A stretch of DNA of 14,675 nucleotides from Candidatus Izemoplasma sp. (GCA_007117555.1 SKGI01000127.1:1-14675); one strand, 5' to 3'. Numbered from the stretch's first letter, positions 1 through 7,389 are shown. Numbers and translations are program-made. Notes: generated by a model not told the origin, from the sequence alone.

Positions 1-681
1 AATTCGTGTCATGGCGTATACAAAAGGTGTGTCAAGCAAGGCCACGATCAGCTTAATTAGATAAGTGGTTAAAATGATATCAATCAATATACTTGGTTCG
101 AGAACCCCAAGAAAAGCAATAGGGACAAAAATCAAGGAATCAATCAGTTGACTGAAAGCGGTCGAACCCATATTTCGAATGACAAGTGTCCGCCGTCCTG
201 GGAAACGTTGGCGAATTTTTTGAAACAGATGGACATCGAGTAACTGACTTATTAAATAAGCCGTTAAACTGGCAATTGCTACACGCAAGAAACTGAAATC
301 ACTAAAGTTTAATGCAAATAAAAATGTGAGTGCATCATGGGCTTCATCGCCTTCTGCAGGATGAAACCAAACAGCAAACTGCATGACAATCAGTGCGCTT
401 AATAACGTGAAAAATCCGATGAATACAGAACGTTTCGCCACCTTTAAACCGTATTTTTCACTTAAGGTATCCGTTGCAAGAAAAATCGATCCAAAGGTAA
501 TATTGCCTAGTGTAGCTGTCAAACCAAATAATTCAACAAGCTTTAAAACTTGAATGTTGGCTAGTACCGTGCCCGTTGCAATCCACACAATTAGACCCGT
601 CTTACCAAACAGTTTATAAGCCGCTGTCATCAAGAAGAAATTCGTTAATGCAAATAAAACCCAAATCCATTCGTTACTCAC
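1..681 (-). CDS. yhhQ: Queuosine precursor transporter, VUT/YhhQ family (partial at the 3' end)
   Basis: Read on the minus strand, the 227 codons from a GTG start at 681-679 run in frame to the window edge, so the C-terminus is missing. The protein is an integral membrane protein with about six hydrophobic segments. It carries the family hallmarks of PF02592: an ANIQVLKLVELFG stretch, then GSIFLATDTLSEKYG followed by a basic turn (residues about 40-85), and later a GSTAFSQLIDSLIF segment. The family imports queuosine precursors such as preQ0/preQ1 or queuine across the cytoplasmic membrane for tRNA modification. The start is set by an AGGAGG (694-689) 7 nt upstream. A preQ1-I riboswitch overlapping that site and a TTGACA/TACAAT promoter lie upstream, and the riboswitch independently supports the substrate assignment. 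Family certain; the exact precursor transported is inferred. Confidence 0.92.
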   Translation of the reverse strand, partial: MSNEWIWVLFALTNFFLMTAAYKLFGKTGLIVWIATGTVLANIQVLKLVELFGLTATLGNITFGSIFLATDTLSEKYGLKVAKRSVFIGFFTLLSALIVMQFAVWFHPAEGDEAHDALTFLFALNFSDFSFLRVAIASLTAYLISQLLDVHLFQKIRQRFPGRRTLVIRNMGSTAFSQLIDSLIFVPIAFLGVLEPSILIDIILTTYLIKLIVALLDTPFVYAMTRI

Positions 682-688
682 AATTAAG

Positions 689-728
689 CCTCCTAGTTTT
701 GATAGCGCAGGATGGTTTCGAACTGCGT
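689..728 (-). promoter_or_regulatory. preQ1-I riboswitch over the transporter's ribosome binding site
   Basis: On the minus strand the leader reads CGCAG (727-723), a loop beginning TTCGAAACCATC, CTGCG (710-706), and an A-rich tail ATCAAAACTAGGAGG. This fits the compact preQ1-I layout of a short P1 stem, a C-rich loop and an A-rich tail ending in the Shine-Dalgarno, as in the queC-type leaders of Bacillus. The tail contains the AGGAGG of the transporter, so ligand binding would sequester it: translational control, off when preQ1 is abundant. Aptamer identity rests on motif layout and on the gene it precedes; I did not run a covariance search. Confidence 0.88.
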
Positions 729-739
729 GTTTCTGGGCT

Positions 740-768
740 ATTGTAGCGTGAATAGAGTGATTTGTCAA
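740..768 (-). promoter_or_regulatory. Sigma-A type promoter of the queuosine precursor transporter
   Basis: On the minus strand a perfect -35 TTGACA (768-763), a 17-bp spacer and a -10 TACAAT (745-740) are present. Transcription would start near 733, only a few bases ahead of the riboswitch P1 stem, leaving almost no untranslated sequence other than the aptamer. Confidence 0.8.
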
Positions 769-809
769 CGAGAAGGGAAGTCGTCGCTGTTTTTTTCTTA
801 CGAGTGGTG

Positions 810-818
810 TGGTATAAT
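810..818 (+). promoter_or_regulatory. Extended -10 promoter of the gdpP-rplI-dnaB operon
   Basis: TGG directly followed by a perfect TATAAT at 813-818 forms an extended -10 element; only a T-run sits at the expected -35 position. Transcription would start near 825, about 24 nt before the GTG start. It is divergent from the transporter promoter, with about 45 bp between the two. Confidence 0.7.
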
Positions 819-848
819 AGCATAAGTTAAACACGATGGGGTGAAAGT

Positions 849-3275
849 GTGGAGAAACGAGCCGCCATCTTACCAGGATTCATGCTTTTAATCATGGGCA
901 TATTGGCCATTGTCTTTAAAGGCAATTGGCCTATTTTAGCCATTTTGGCGCTTGCGGCACTTTTCATTGTGCTCAACGCCTATTTTGTGGTGCGCTATGT
1001 CAAACATCGTGATGATACGATTTTAATGTTGCGTAAATCCGTCCATGAACACGAACGGGTACTCAAACGAAAAGAACGTGTCGAGGAACAACTGATTGTA
1101 GCTGTTCCAACGGGGATTATGTTAATTGGTGAGCAGTATGATATCCAATGGGCCAATGACGCTGCGAAAGCCATTTTTGAAAACACACTCGAAGGAAAAA
1201 ATTTAGCGATGATTCATAAGCCACTCAAAGAGACACTTTCTCTTGAAGATACCGATAACGGCATTACGATGAAAATTTATGAACATTGGTATGACATCCG
1301 TTATGAGCGTTCATCTAGAGCGTTGTTTTTCTATCAAGTGAGTGAACGCGAAGAAATTAAACGAAACCATTACCGAAGCACGACGGTTGTCGGTGTATTG
1401 CATCTTGACAATTTAGAAGATGCGCTCGATGTCTTTGATGTTCAAGAGCGCAACGAAATTCAAGGAAAATACCTTGGAGCCTTAGATGACTGGGCGTATG
1501 ATAAAGGATTTTACACGGTACCGCTCAGTACATCAAAAATGATTGTTTTTATGCATCGACATAATTTAGATGCGTTAATTGAAAACAAATTCAACATCAT
1601 CGATACGATTGCGGAAATCTCGAAACAAAATGAATTGATGATTACACTAAGCGGTGGTTTTGCCTGTGCAAACATCCCCCTCTCTGAACTTGGAGAACTG
1701 GCCGAAGCAGCCCTCGATCTTGCCTTATCAAGAGGGGGCGATCAAATCGTTGTCAACATGCCGGGTGAAGCGTCTAAAGTGTTTGGTGGCAATACGAACA
1801 CGCAAGAAAAACGCACCCGTATTTCAAGTCGGATTAATGCGCAAAGACTCGCCCAAATTTTTGAACAGGCCAATCACATTTTAATCATGCCGCATACCCA
1901 TCCCGATACCGATGCGTTAGGCAGTGCCATTGGCGTATTAAAAATGGCCCAAGCACTCAATAAGGAAGCGAGCATCGTACTCGATTTTGATGCGCTTGAT
2001 AAAACCGTACGTAAAATCATTCAATTGATGGAGTATGAGTATGTTTCACTGCTCGATTATCTTATCACCTCTGAAGAAGCGAAAGAACGGATCAATCGCG
2101 ATACCGTGCTCGTACTTGTAGATCACCATTCGCGCGGTCAGTTGATTGATGAATCCTTATATCGAATCGTACCTAATTTTGTTATCATCGACCACCATCG
2201 TAAGCTACAAGATTTTCTCGATGGGGCGAAGATGACCTATTTAGAACCGTATGCGTCTAGTTCTACTGAGTTGGTTGTTGAGATGATTAACGTATTTAAA
2301 GCGGAAGTGACCATCAATCCCTTTGAAGCGACCATCATGCTTTCTGGGATCATCGTTGATACAAATAACTTTATGTATCGAACGGGCTCAAGAACGTTTG
2401 AAGCGGCTGCGTTGCTTAGAAAGTTTGGGGCCGATACATACAAAGTGAAAAATATCTTACGTGAGTCGTTGAAAGATATACAAATCAAATCGCAGCTTTT
2501 GTCACTTGCGGAAGTCATTAAAAAACGCTTTTCGATTGTTGTTGTGCCTGAAACGATTGGTGCAGACCGCAGCATGCTAGCACAAATCGCTGATGATTTA
2601 CTTGAAATCGACAATACCGTCGCGGCATTTACCATCGGTCTAATCGACAACACAACTGTAGGCATTAGTGCACGCAGTCTTGAAGGCTTTAATGTTCAAA
2701 TTGTCATGGAAGCCTTTGGTGGGGGTGGGCACTTGAATAATGCGGGTACGCAAATCGAAAACACCGATCTACAAACCGTTAAAACCAACTTGGTTACTTA
2801 TTTGGAACAATCTGTGCAGGAGGAGAAACCTATGAAAGTCATTTTAAAGAAAGATTTAAAAAATCGTGGTAAGAAAGGTGAAATCATTGAAGTTGCGGCG
2901 GGCTATGGTAACTATTTGCTGACAAGCAAACAAGCCATCGAAGCGACAGCGGAAAACTTACAAGCCATCGAAGATGAGAAGGACCGCCAAAAAGAGACCG
3001 AGCGTAAAGAACTTGAAGCGATGAAGGCTTTGAAACAACGCCTCGATTATCGCGCTGTTAAGCTGTATGTTAAAATCGGTGAAACGGGTAAGTTTTATGG
3101 CAAAATTAGTGCGAAACACATTGCCGATGCGTTGCTTGAACAACATGAAATTGAAATCGATAAACGCAAGATTGTCATGCCAGACAATTTAGATACGCTT
3201 GGGACACATGAAGTAAAAGTCAAATTACATAGAGACGTCACCGCATCCTTCGAGTTGCTGGTTTTGGAAGCTTAG
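849..3275 (+). CDS. gdpP-rplI: GdpP-type c-di-AMP phosphodiesterase fused in frame to ribosomal protein bL9
   Basis: This 808-residue protein joins two normally separate products. Residues 1-655 are GdpP: two transmembrane helices (about 8-24 and 27-49), a PAS-like domain (about 75-135), a degenerate GGDEF domain without a GGDEF signature (about 165-310, ending in LSRGGDQIVV), and DHH/DHHA1 domains. The metal and catalytic residues are visible: H349-x-x-P-D353-x-D355, D425-H-H, D448-H-H, and a GGGGH ending at H628. The family hydrolyses c-di-AMP to pApA at the membrane. Residues 662-808 are a full-length L9. GTG 849 is the only plausible start: TAA lies in frame at 828-830, and GGGG (838-841) sits 7 nt upstream. 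There is no stop between the two parts. The combination is known (PRK14538), so an assembly artefact is not needed to explain it. Operon with dnaB. Confidence 0.93.
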   Translation: MEKRAAILPGFMLLIMGILAIVFKGNWPILAILALAALFIVLNAYFVVRYVKHRDDTILMLRKSVHEHERVLKRKERVEEQLIVAVPTGIMLIGEQYDIQWANDAAKAIFENTLEGKNLAMIHKPLKETLSLEDTDNGITMKIYEHWYDIRYERSSRALFFYQVSEREEIKRNHYRSTTVVGVLHLDNLEDALDVFDVQERNEIQGKYLGALDDWAYDKGFYTVPLSTSKMIVFMHRHNLDALIENKFNIIDTIAEISKQNELMITLSGGFACANIPLSELGELAEAALDLALSRGGDQIVVNMPGEASKVFGGNTNTQEKRTRISSRINAQRLAQIFEQANHILIMPHTHPDTDALGSAIGVLKMAQALNKEASIVLDFDALDKTVRKIIQLMEYEYVSLLDYLITSEEAKERINRDTVLVLVDHHSRGQLIDESLYRIVPNFVIIDHHRKLQDFLDGAKMTYLEPYASSSTELVVEMINVFKAEVTINPFEATIMLSGIIVDTNNFMYRTGSRTFEAAALLRKFGADTYKVKNILRESLKDIQIKSQLLSLAEVIKKRFSIVVVPETIGADRSMLAQIADDLLEIDNTVAAFTIGLIDNTTVGISARSLEGFNVQIVMEAFGGGGHLNNAGTQIENTDLQTVKTNLVTYLEQSVQEEKPMKVILKKDLKNRGKKGEIIEVAAGYGNYLLTSKQAIEATAENLQAIEDEKDRQKETERKELEAMKALKQRLDYRAVKLYVKIGETGKFYGKISAKHIADALLEQHEIEIDKRKIVMPDNLDTLGTHEVKVKLHRDVTASFELLVLEA
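2818..2825 (+). promoter_or_regulatory. Internal ribosome binding site for stand-alone L9
   Basis: AGGAGGAG lies inside the gdpP reading frame, where it encodes part of Q-E-E-K, and sits 6 nt ahead of ATG 2832, the exact first codon of L9. It is one of the two best Shine-Dalgarno sequences in the window, so free L9 is probably made by internal initiation. Confidence 0.85.
2832..3275 (+). CDS. rplI: 50S ribosomal protein L9 (internal start within the gdpP fusion frame)
   Basis: From ATG 2832 the frame encodes 147 residues, the normal length for bL9 (B. subtilis about 149). The N-terminal domain starts MKVILKKDLKNRGKKGEI and includes the GYGNYLL segment that binds 23S rRNA. A long charged helix follows (about residues 45-75, rich in E, K and R). 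The C-terminal domain carries the GKFYGKISAKHIADAL motif. L9 sits at the base of the L1 stalk and helps maintain reading frame. The strong internal Shine-Dalgarno suggests most L9 is translated separately, since a copy tied to a membrane phosphodiesterase would be hard to place in every ribosome. It is immediately followed by dnaB, the usual Bacillota order. Confidence 0.88.
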   Translation: MKVILKKDLKNRGKKGEIIEVAAGYGNYLLTSKQAIEATAENLQAIEDEKDRQKETERKELEAMKALKQRLDYRAVKLYVKIGETGKFYGKISAKHIADALLEQHEIEIDKRKIVMPDNLDTLGTHEVKVKLHRDVTASFELLVLEA

Positions 3276-3276
3276 T

Positions 3277-4647
3277 ATGGAAGAGCGTAGTATACCCCAC
3301 AGTAAAGAAGCCGAACAAAATGTTCTTGGCGCGGTGTTTATCGATCCAAATACGATTAAAACATTGGTGGATAAACTCGAACAAAATGATTTTTATTTAC
3401 GTCGCCACCGGTTAATTTTTGGGGCGATTTCCGAACTGTATCAAGACAACATTGATATTGATTACACCACACTGATTAGTCGTCTTGAAACCACTGAACT
3501 GCTTGCGGATGCCGGCGGTGCCGATTATATTTTTGGCTTAGCCGATACGACGCCATCCGTTGTGAATCTTGAACACTATATCAACATCGTCAAAGATAAA
3601 GCCATCGTCCGAAACATGATTGAAGTCGCCAAAAAAATCGCGGATGAAGGGTTAAAAGCAACGGATATGATTACGTTTATCGATGAGGCAGAGAAACGTG
3701 TCTTTGACGTAGCTAAATCACGGCGGACCTCAGATTTCGTCCACATCCGTAAAGCCACACAAGAAGTGTTAGAAAAAACCGAAGCCGCCAAAAACCACAA
3801 AGGGGATTTACTCGGTCTTGACACAGGGTTTAGAGAACTGAACTATTATACATTTGGTTTGCAGCCGAATGAGCTTTATATCATCGCTGCGCGCCCGTCT
3901 ATGGGTAAAAGTGCTTTTGCACTCAATGTGGCCACAAACGTAGCCAAACTCCCAAACAAGCCTTTTGTTGCTTTCTTCTCACTTGAAATGGGAGTCGATC
4001 AACTTGTTGGGCGGATGTTATCGAGTGAGTCGAATGTTAAAAGCAGTCACATCCGGACAGGTGAGATGAAAGCCATTGAGTGGCAACAACTCTCAGTCGC
4101 GAGTGAAAACTTAAGCCAACTTAACATTTTGTTCGATGATTCCGGCACGGTTAAAGTCACGGATCTCAGGCAAAAATGTCGGAAACTCGCTCAAGAAAAA
4201 CAGCTTGATCTAGTTGTTATCGACTACTTACAGTTGTTGTCTGGATCAAAGGATCAACCGAATCGTGTCCAAGAAGTTTCGGAAATATCGAGAACACTTA
4301 AAGAAATGGCCCGTGAGCTCAAAATTCCTGTTATTGCTTTAAGTCAGCTATCACGAAGCGTTGAGAATCGAACAGACAAAAAACCAATCTTAGCCGATTT
4401 ACGTGAGTCAGGTTCGATTGAACAAGACGCCGATGTCATCTTGTTTCTCTACCGTGAAGATTATTATGCGCAAAAAGAAGATAAGGTGCTCAGTGACATG
4501 GTCGACATTATGGTGGCTAAAAACCGTTCAGGTGCGGTCAATCTCAAAGGGTTCCAGCTGGTGTTTAAAAAAGCGTATAGCCGGTTTCGCGATAAAACGA
4601 TCGCACAAACTGCGACCACCGATGAACTCGAAGATATTGATGATTAA
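3277..4647 (+). CDS. dnaB: Replicative DNA helicase DnaB
   Basis: The product is the 456-residue hexameric helicase that unwinds DNA at the replication fork (called DnaC in B. subtilis). The N-terminal domain begins with PHSKEAEQNVLGAVFID and spans about residues 5-105. A linker leads to the RecA-like ATPase domain: Walker A ARPSMGKSAF at about 204-213, Walker B LDLVVIDYLQLL at about 309-320, then the ALSQLSRSVENR stretch and the DLRESGSIEQDADVILFLYRE motif containing the arginine finger region. The length is normal. ATG 3277 follows the L9 stop by one base, with GGAAG (3266-3270) at 6 nt spacing, so it is translationally close-coupled to the gdpP-rplI frame. A terminator begins inside the stop codon. 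No inserted intein or missing motif was seen. Confidence 0.97.
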   Translation: MEERSIPHSKEAEQNVLGAVFIDPNTIKTLVDKLEQNDFYLRRHRLIFGAISELYQDNIDIDYTTLISRLETTELLADAGGADYIFGLADTTPSVVNLEHYINIVKDKAIVRNMIEVAKKIADEGLKATDMITFIDEAEKRVFDVAKSRRTSDFVHIRKATQEVLEKTEAAKNHKGDLLGLDTGFRELNYYTFGLQPNELYIIAARPSMGKSAFALNVATNVAKLPNKPFVAFFSLEMGVDQLVGRMLSSESNVKSSHIRTGEMKAIEWQQLSVASENLSQLNILFDDSGTVKVTDLRQKCRKLAQEKQLDLVVIDYLQLLSGSKDQPNRVQEVSEISRTLKEMARELKIPVIALSQLSRSVENRTDKKPILADLRESGSIEQDADVILFLYREDYYAQKEDKVLSDMVDIMVAKNRSGAVNLKGFQLVFKKAYSRFRDKTIAQTATTDELEDIDD

Positions 4648-4675
4648 AGATACGCACGCCAATGCGTATCTTTTT
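4646..4675 (+). terminator. Intrinsic terminator after dnaB
   Basis: An 11-bp perfect stem pairs AAAGATACGCA (4646-4656) with TGCGTATCTTT (4663-4673) around a 6-nt loop, with a T-tract at 4671-4675. The stem starts within the dnaB TAA stop codon. The A-run on the left gives some activity in the other direction too, though no minus-strand gene is nearby. Confidence 0.9.
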
Positions 4676-4684
4676 GATTAACTT

Positions 4685-4714
4685 AAAAATACTAGTAATT
4701 AGTAGTATTATTTT
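4685..4714. repeat. AT-rich inverted repeat in the dnaB-transporter gap
   Basis: AATACTA (4688-4694) and TAGTATT (4703-4709) pair perfectly around 8 nt, and flanking A and T runs can extend the stem with one bulge. It lies in a notably AT-rich stretch (about 4676-4810). It could be an operator, a second weak terminator or chance in AT-rich DNA. I see no clear promoter for the downstream transporter here. Confidence 0.35.
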
Positions 4715-4774
4715 AAATTAAATATATGCAAAGTGATTAGTTTATGTTTTTAAGAAGTATTTGTTTAACACTTT

Positions 4775-4793
4775 TGAAAACGAGTCATTTTCA
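4775..4793. repeat. Small inverted repeat TGAAAA-N7-TTTTCA upstream of the transporter
   Basis: TGAAAA (4775-4780) and TTTTCA (4788-4793) are perfectly inverted around 7 bases. It lies about 100 bases ahead of the transporter start and has the size of a dimeric repressor operator. No regulator gene is adjacent, so its role is open. Confidence 0.3.
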
Positions 4794-4819
4794 TTTTTAA
4801 CAGGAGAATATCGAGTCGA

Positions 4820-4867
4820 ATGCACATGCATTTTGGTTGCATCCACAGTGCTTTCGTTTTAGAATGA
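4820..4867 (+). CDS. Possible 15-residue leader ORF, His-rich
   Basis: ATG 4820 to TGA 4867 encodes MHMHFGCIHSAFVLE, with three His and one Cys near the start. An AGGAG (4802-4806) lies upstream, but the spacing of 13 nt is long. The ORF ends 26 nt ahead of the transporter start, and its first half overlaps a weak hairpin built on ATGCA...TGCAT. This could be a regulatory upstream ORF or chance; length and spacing argue for caution. Confidence 0.2.
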   Translation: MHMHFGCIHSAFVLE

Positions 4868-4893
4868 TGACGGTTAAAAAAGGAGGCAATAAG

Positions 4894-5856
4894 ATGCGAT
4901 GGTTACAGGCGATACACCGTCATCTCGTCTTGAGTATTTTGACAGCGATGGCATTTGGGTTTATCCTCGGTATTTTGATTGATACAGAAAGGTTACGTGT
5001 CATGGTCACGCCGCTTTCTTTTTTAATGGTTTATCCGCTGATGGTGACGCTTAACTTTCGCAGTTTGCTTGAGCGTGGCAATTGGAAGCTTCAAGGGGTT
5101 ACACAACTCATTAATTTTGTGTATTTACCTTTGTTAGCGGTCGTGTTTGGCTGGATCTTTTTTCCTCAAGAAGATAATTACCGACTGGGTATTTTGTTGA
5201 TTGCGCTTTTGCCGACTTCAGGTATGACAGTTTCATGGACTGTCATGGCTAAAGGCAATGTTAAAGAAGCAATTCGCATGATTGTGATTGGACTCATGCT
5301 TGGGGGATTGATTACACCGCTTTACATTGGTGCGGTTTTTAGTGAGGCCGTGGCGGTGCCTTTCGGTAGCATCTTAACGCAAATCGGCTTGATTGTGTTC
5401 TTGCCGATGGCACTTGGTTTTTTGACCCAACGCCTATTGGTCGCAAAAGTTGGAGCCGAACAGTTTAAAACATCACTCAAACCGATTTTTCCGATTTTTT
5501 CGACACTCTCAGTCGTGGTGCTCATTGGCATTGTCATGAGTCTTAGAGCGACGATGTTGCTTAATGACCCTGCGGTCTTACCACGGTTGCTCATTCCGAT
5601 TATTCTTGGTTATTTGATTATGCTTATCACCATTGATTTCATTGGACGCCGCTTGTTTGAACGCGCGGATCGCGTTGCCTTAATTAACGGCACAATGATT
5701 CGCAGTCTGTCGCTTGCACTTGCGGTGGCGTTAACTGTTTTTGCGGAACGTGGGCCCGCTATTGCCTTAGTCATCGCCTTGGCTTATATTGTTCAAGTCC
5801 AGTTGGCTGCTTGGTATGTAAGACGCACGATACGGTTATTACCCGCCTCATCATGA
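4894..5856 (+). CDS. BASS/ACR3-superfamily transporter (arsenite-permease-like, no cysteines)
   Basis: The product is a 320-residue membrane protein with about 9-10 hydrophobic segments, belonging to the bile acid:sodium symporter / arsenical resistance-3 superfamily. Family features include LLPTSGMTVSWTVMAKGN (about residues 104-121), equivalent to the ACR3 segment on the fourth helix, and the NGTMIRSLSLALAVAL repeat near the C-terminus. A longer frame exists from ATG 4837, but ATG 4894 has the optimal AAGGAGG 7 nt upstream and starts exactly at the family N-terminus. Characterised ACR3 arsenite exporters need a cysteine in that helix; this protein has no cysteine at all, so arsenite export is doubtful and the substrate is unknown. 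It is a single-gene unit between two terminators, with no arsR or arsC next to it. Confidence 0.85.
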   Translation: MRWLQAIHRHLVLSILTAMAFGFILGILIDTERLRVMVTPLSFLMVYPLMVTLNFRSLLERGNWKLQGVTQLINFVYLPLLAVVFGWIFFPQEDNYRLGILLIALLPTSGMTVSWTVMAKGNVKEAIRMIVIGLMLGGLITPLYIGAVFSEAVAVPFGSILTQIGLIVFLPMALGFLTQRLLVAKVGAEQFKTSLKPIFPIFSTLSVVVLIGIVMSLRATMLLNDPAVLPRLLIPIILGYLIMLITIDFIGRRLFERADRVALINGTMIRSLSLALAVALTVFAERGPAIALVIALAYIVQVQLAAWYVRRTIRLLPASS

Positions 5857-5869
5857 GTGCGGGTTTTTT
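5841..5869 (+). terminator. Intrinsic terminator of the BASS/ACR3-like gene
   Basis: ACCCGC (5841-5846) plus CTCA pairs with TGAG plus GCGGGT (5859-5864), with a 3-nt loop and one bulged T, followed by six T residues (5864-5869). The stem overlaps the last five codons and the TGA stop, so the coding end and terminator share sequence. Confidence 0.88.
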
Positions 5870-5911
5870 GTTAAAAAGTGGACGTCTTTAATGGTATTTT
5901 ATGTGACACGG

Positions 5912-5920
5912 TGGTATAAT
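5912..5920 (+). promoter_or_regulatory. Extended -10 promoter of the MATE-prfA-prmC unit
   Basis: TGG directly precedes a perfect TATAAT (5915-5920); no good -35 is present 16-18 bp upstream. Transcription would start near 5927, leaving a leader of about 20 nt that contains an AAAGGAGG site (5933-5940) at 6 nt from the ATG. Confidence 0.7.
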
Positions 5921-5946
5921 AATCCGCGGTATAAAGGAGGTGCCTC

Positions 5947-7374
5947 ATGACAACGGAACTAAAACGTAAAAAACCGATGAAAGTTAAGATTGATTTGACC
6001 AGTGGTTCGATCTTGCTTAAACTCCTTGTTGTTGCGGTACCGATGTTGTTGACAAGTCTTGTTCAAATGGCTTACAACCTTACCGATCTTTTTTGGTTAT
6101 CACGGATTTCAAGCATCGGCGGCAATCCCGATGAAGCGGTAGCGGCCGTTGGCACCGCGGGTTATGTCCCGTGGTTTGGCTTCGGACTTATTTTGATTGC
6201 GCGCATCGGTGTCAGTGTCCGCGTTAGTCAAGCAGCGGGGCGTAACGATGCTGAACGCGTGAATGCCATGGCGACGAATGGGTTTGTGTTAATGGTTGTT
6301 CTAGGTCTTTTATATGTCCTTGCTGGCACACTTTTTGCCACGCCTTATTTTAACTTATTCAACTTGACGAATCCAAATGTTCAAGCGCAAGGTGTCCGTT
6401 ATTTACGGATTGTATCTGCTTTTGGGATGAGTGTCTTTCTTGTCAATTTGTTCAATGGCATTTATGATGGCCTCGGTAAGACAATCAATGCCTTTTATAT
6501 TACGGCAAGTGGCTTGATATTTAATATGGTGCTTGACCCCATATTGATTCTTGGCCTCGGCTTCGGGGTGACAGGAGCTGCTTTAGCTACCGGAATTTCG
6601 CAAACGCTCGTCTTGTTTATTTATGCTGGAATATATCTTTCTAAATACCGCCCTGCGCGTTTGCATTTCAAACGTTATGTCAATAAGATCGATCTAAAAA
6701 ATATCGCCTTTTTAGGATTCCCTGTAGGCATTCAAAGCATGCTGATGACGAGCATTGCCATTGCGCTTGGCATTATGGTGGCTGAATATGGTGAAACAGT
6801 GATTGCCGTATCGCGAATTGGCAGTCAAATAGAAGCATTGAGTTGGATGATTGCTTCTGGCTTTCAAGTGGCCTTAGCTGCCTTTGTAGGACAAAATGTC
6901 GGGGCAGGGCAGTTCGATCGGGTACGTGCAGGTTATCGTCTTTCGATGATGTTGCTCGTACCGTATGGACTGTGGGTAAATGCCTTACTCTTTTTTGGTG
7001 CGCGACCCCTCTTCTCTGCCTTTATCAGTACCGAACCGACTTTAACTCAAGGCATTGACTACTTACGCATTCTGAGCCTTTCACAACTGTTTATGATTCT
7101 TGATATGGTCACGGCGGGTGCCTTCAATGGCCTCGGCCGTACCACCATTCCTTCAGTCATTCAAATAATCGGAAACGGCTTGCGCATCCCACTAGCAATC
7201 GTGCTGAGCGCGCTCTTAGTAGTCCCATATCATGGGATTTGGTGGGCCCTAACAATCAGTTCTATTTTTAAAGGTGTTGTACTGGTTGCCCTCTTTGCCA
7301 TTTTCATGCGTCGAATGTTACGAAAACTTCAAACTGCTGGACTTGAAAAGGGACCCAAAGTAGCCTATAATTGA
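5947..7374 (+). CDS. MATE family efflux transporter
   Basis: The product is a 475-residue multidrug and toxic compound extrusion protein with about twelve membrane segments in two related halves. The first half opens with ILLKLLVVAVPMLLTSLVQ and a YNLTDLFWLSR segment (about residues 17-50); the second half starts near residue 245 with FLGFPVGIQSMLMT. Family members export cations, drugs or metabolites using sodium or proton gradients; the substrate cannot be told from sequence. A short basic N-terminal tail and a basic C-terminal tail are probably cytoplasmic. The start has a near-perfect AAAGGAGG. It ends 15 nt before prfA and no terminator lies between them, so it is probably co-transcribed with prfA and prmC. 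That pairing is likely accidental rather than functional. Confidence 0.93.
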   Translation: MTTELKRKKPMKVKIDLTSGSILLKLLVVAVPMLLTSLVQMAYNLTDLFWLSRISSIGGNPDEAVAAVGTAGYVPWFGFGLILIARIGVSVRVSQAAGRNDAERVNAMATNGFVLMVVLGLLYVLAGTLFATPYFNLFNLTNPNVQAQGVRYLRIVSAFGMSVFLVNLFNGIYDGLGKTINAFYITASGLIFNMVLDPILILGLGFGVTGAALATGISQTLVLFIYAGIYLSKYRPARLHFKRYVNKIDLKNIAFLGFPVGIQSMLMTSIAIALGIMVAEYGETVIAVSRIGSQIEALSWMIASGFQVALAAFVGQNVGAGQFDRVRAGYRLSMMLLVPYGLWVNALLFFGARPLFSAFISTEPTLTQGIDYLRILSLSQLFMILDMVTAGAFNGLGRTTIPSVIQIIGNGLRIPLAIVLSALLVVPYHGIWWALTISSIFKGVVLVALFAIFMRRMLRKLQTAGLEKGPKVAYN

Positions 7375-7389
7375 CACGGAGTGATACAT

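Noticed and set aside
2237..2665. 142-codon antisense ORF within gdpP
   Set aside because: Shadow of the strongly conserved DHH/DHHA1 coding region; no ribosome binding site or recognisable domain.
4403..4681. 92-codon ORF overlapping the dnaB 3' end in another frame
   Set aside because: It runs through the conserved helicase motif region and the terminator hairpin; composition is that of an out-of-frame read.
4837..4893. N-terminal extension of the BASS/ACR3-like protein by 19 residues
   Set aside because: No ribosome binding site at 4837, whereas ATG 4894 has AAGGAGG at ideal distance and matches the usual family start.
7381..7389. Earlier GTG start for prfA
   Set aside because: It overlaps the GGAG site that serves GTG 7390, and 356 residues from 7390 is the normal RF1 length.
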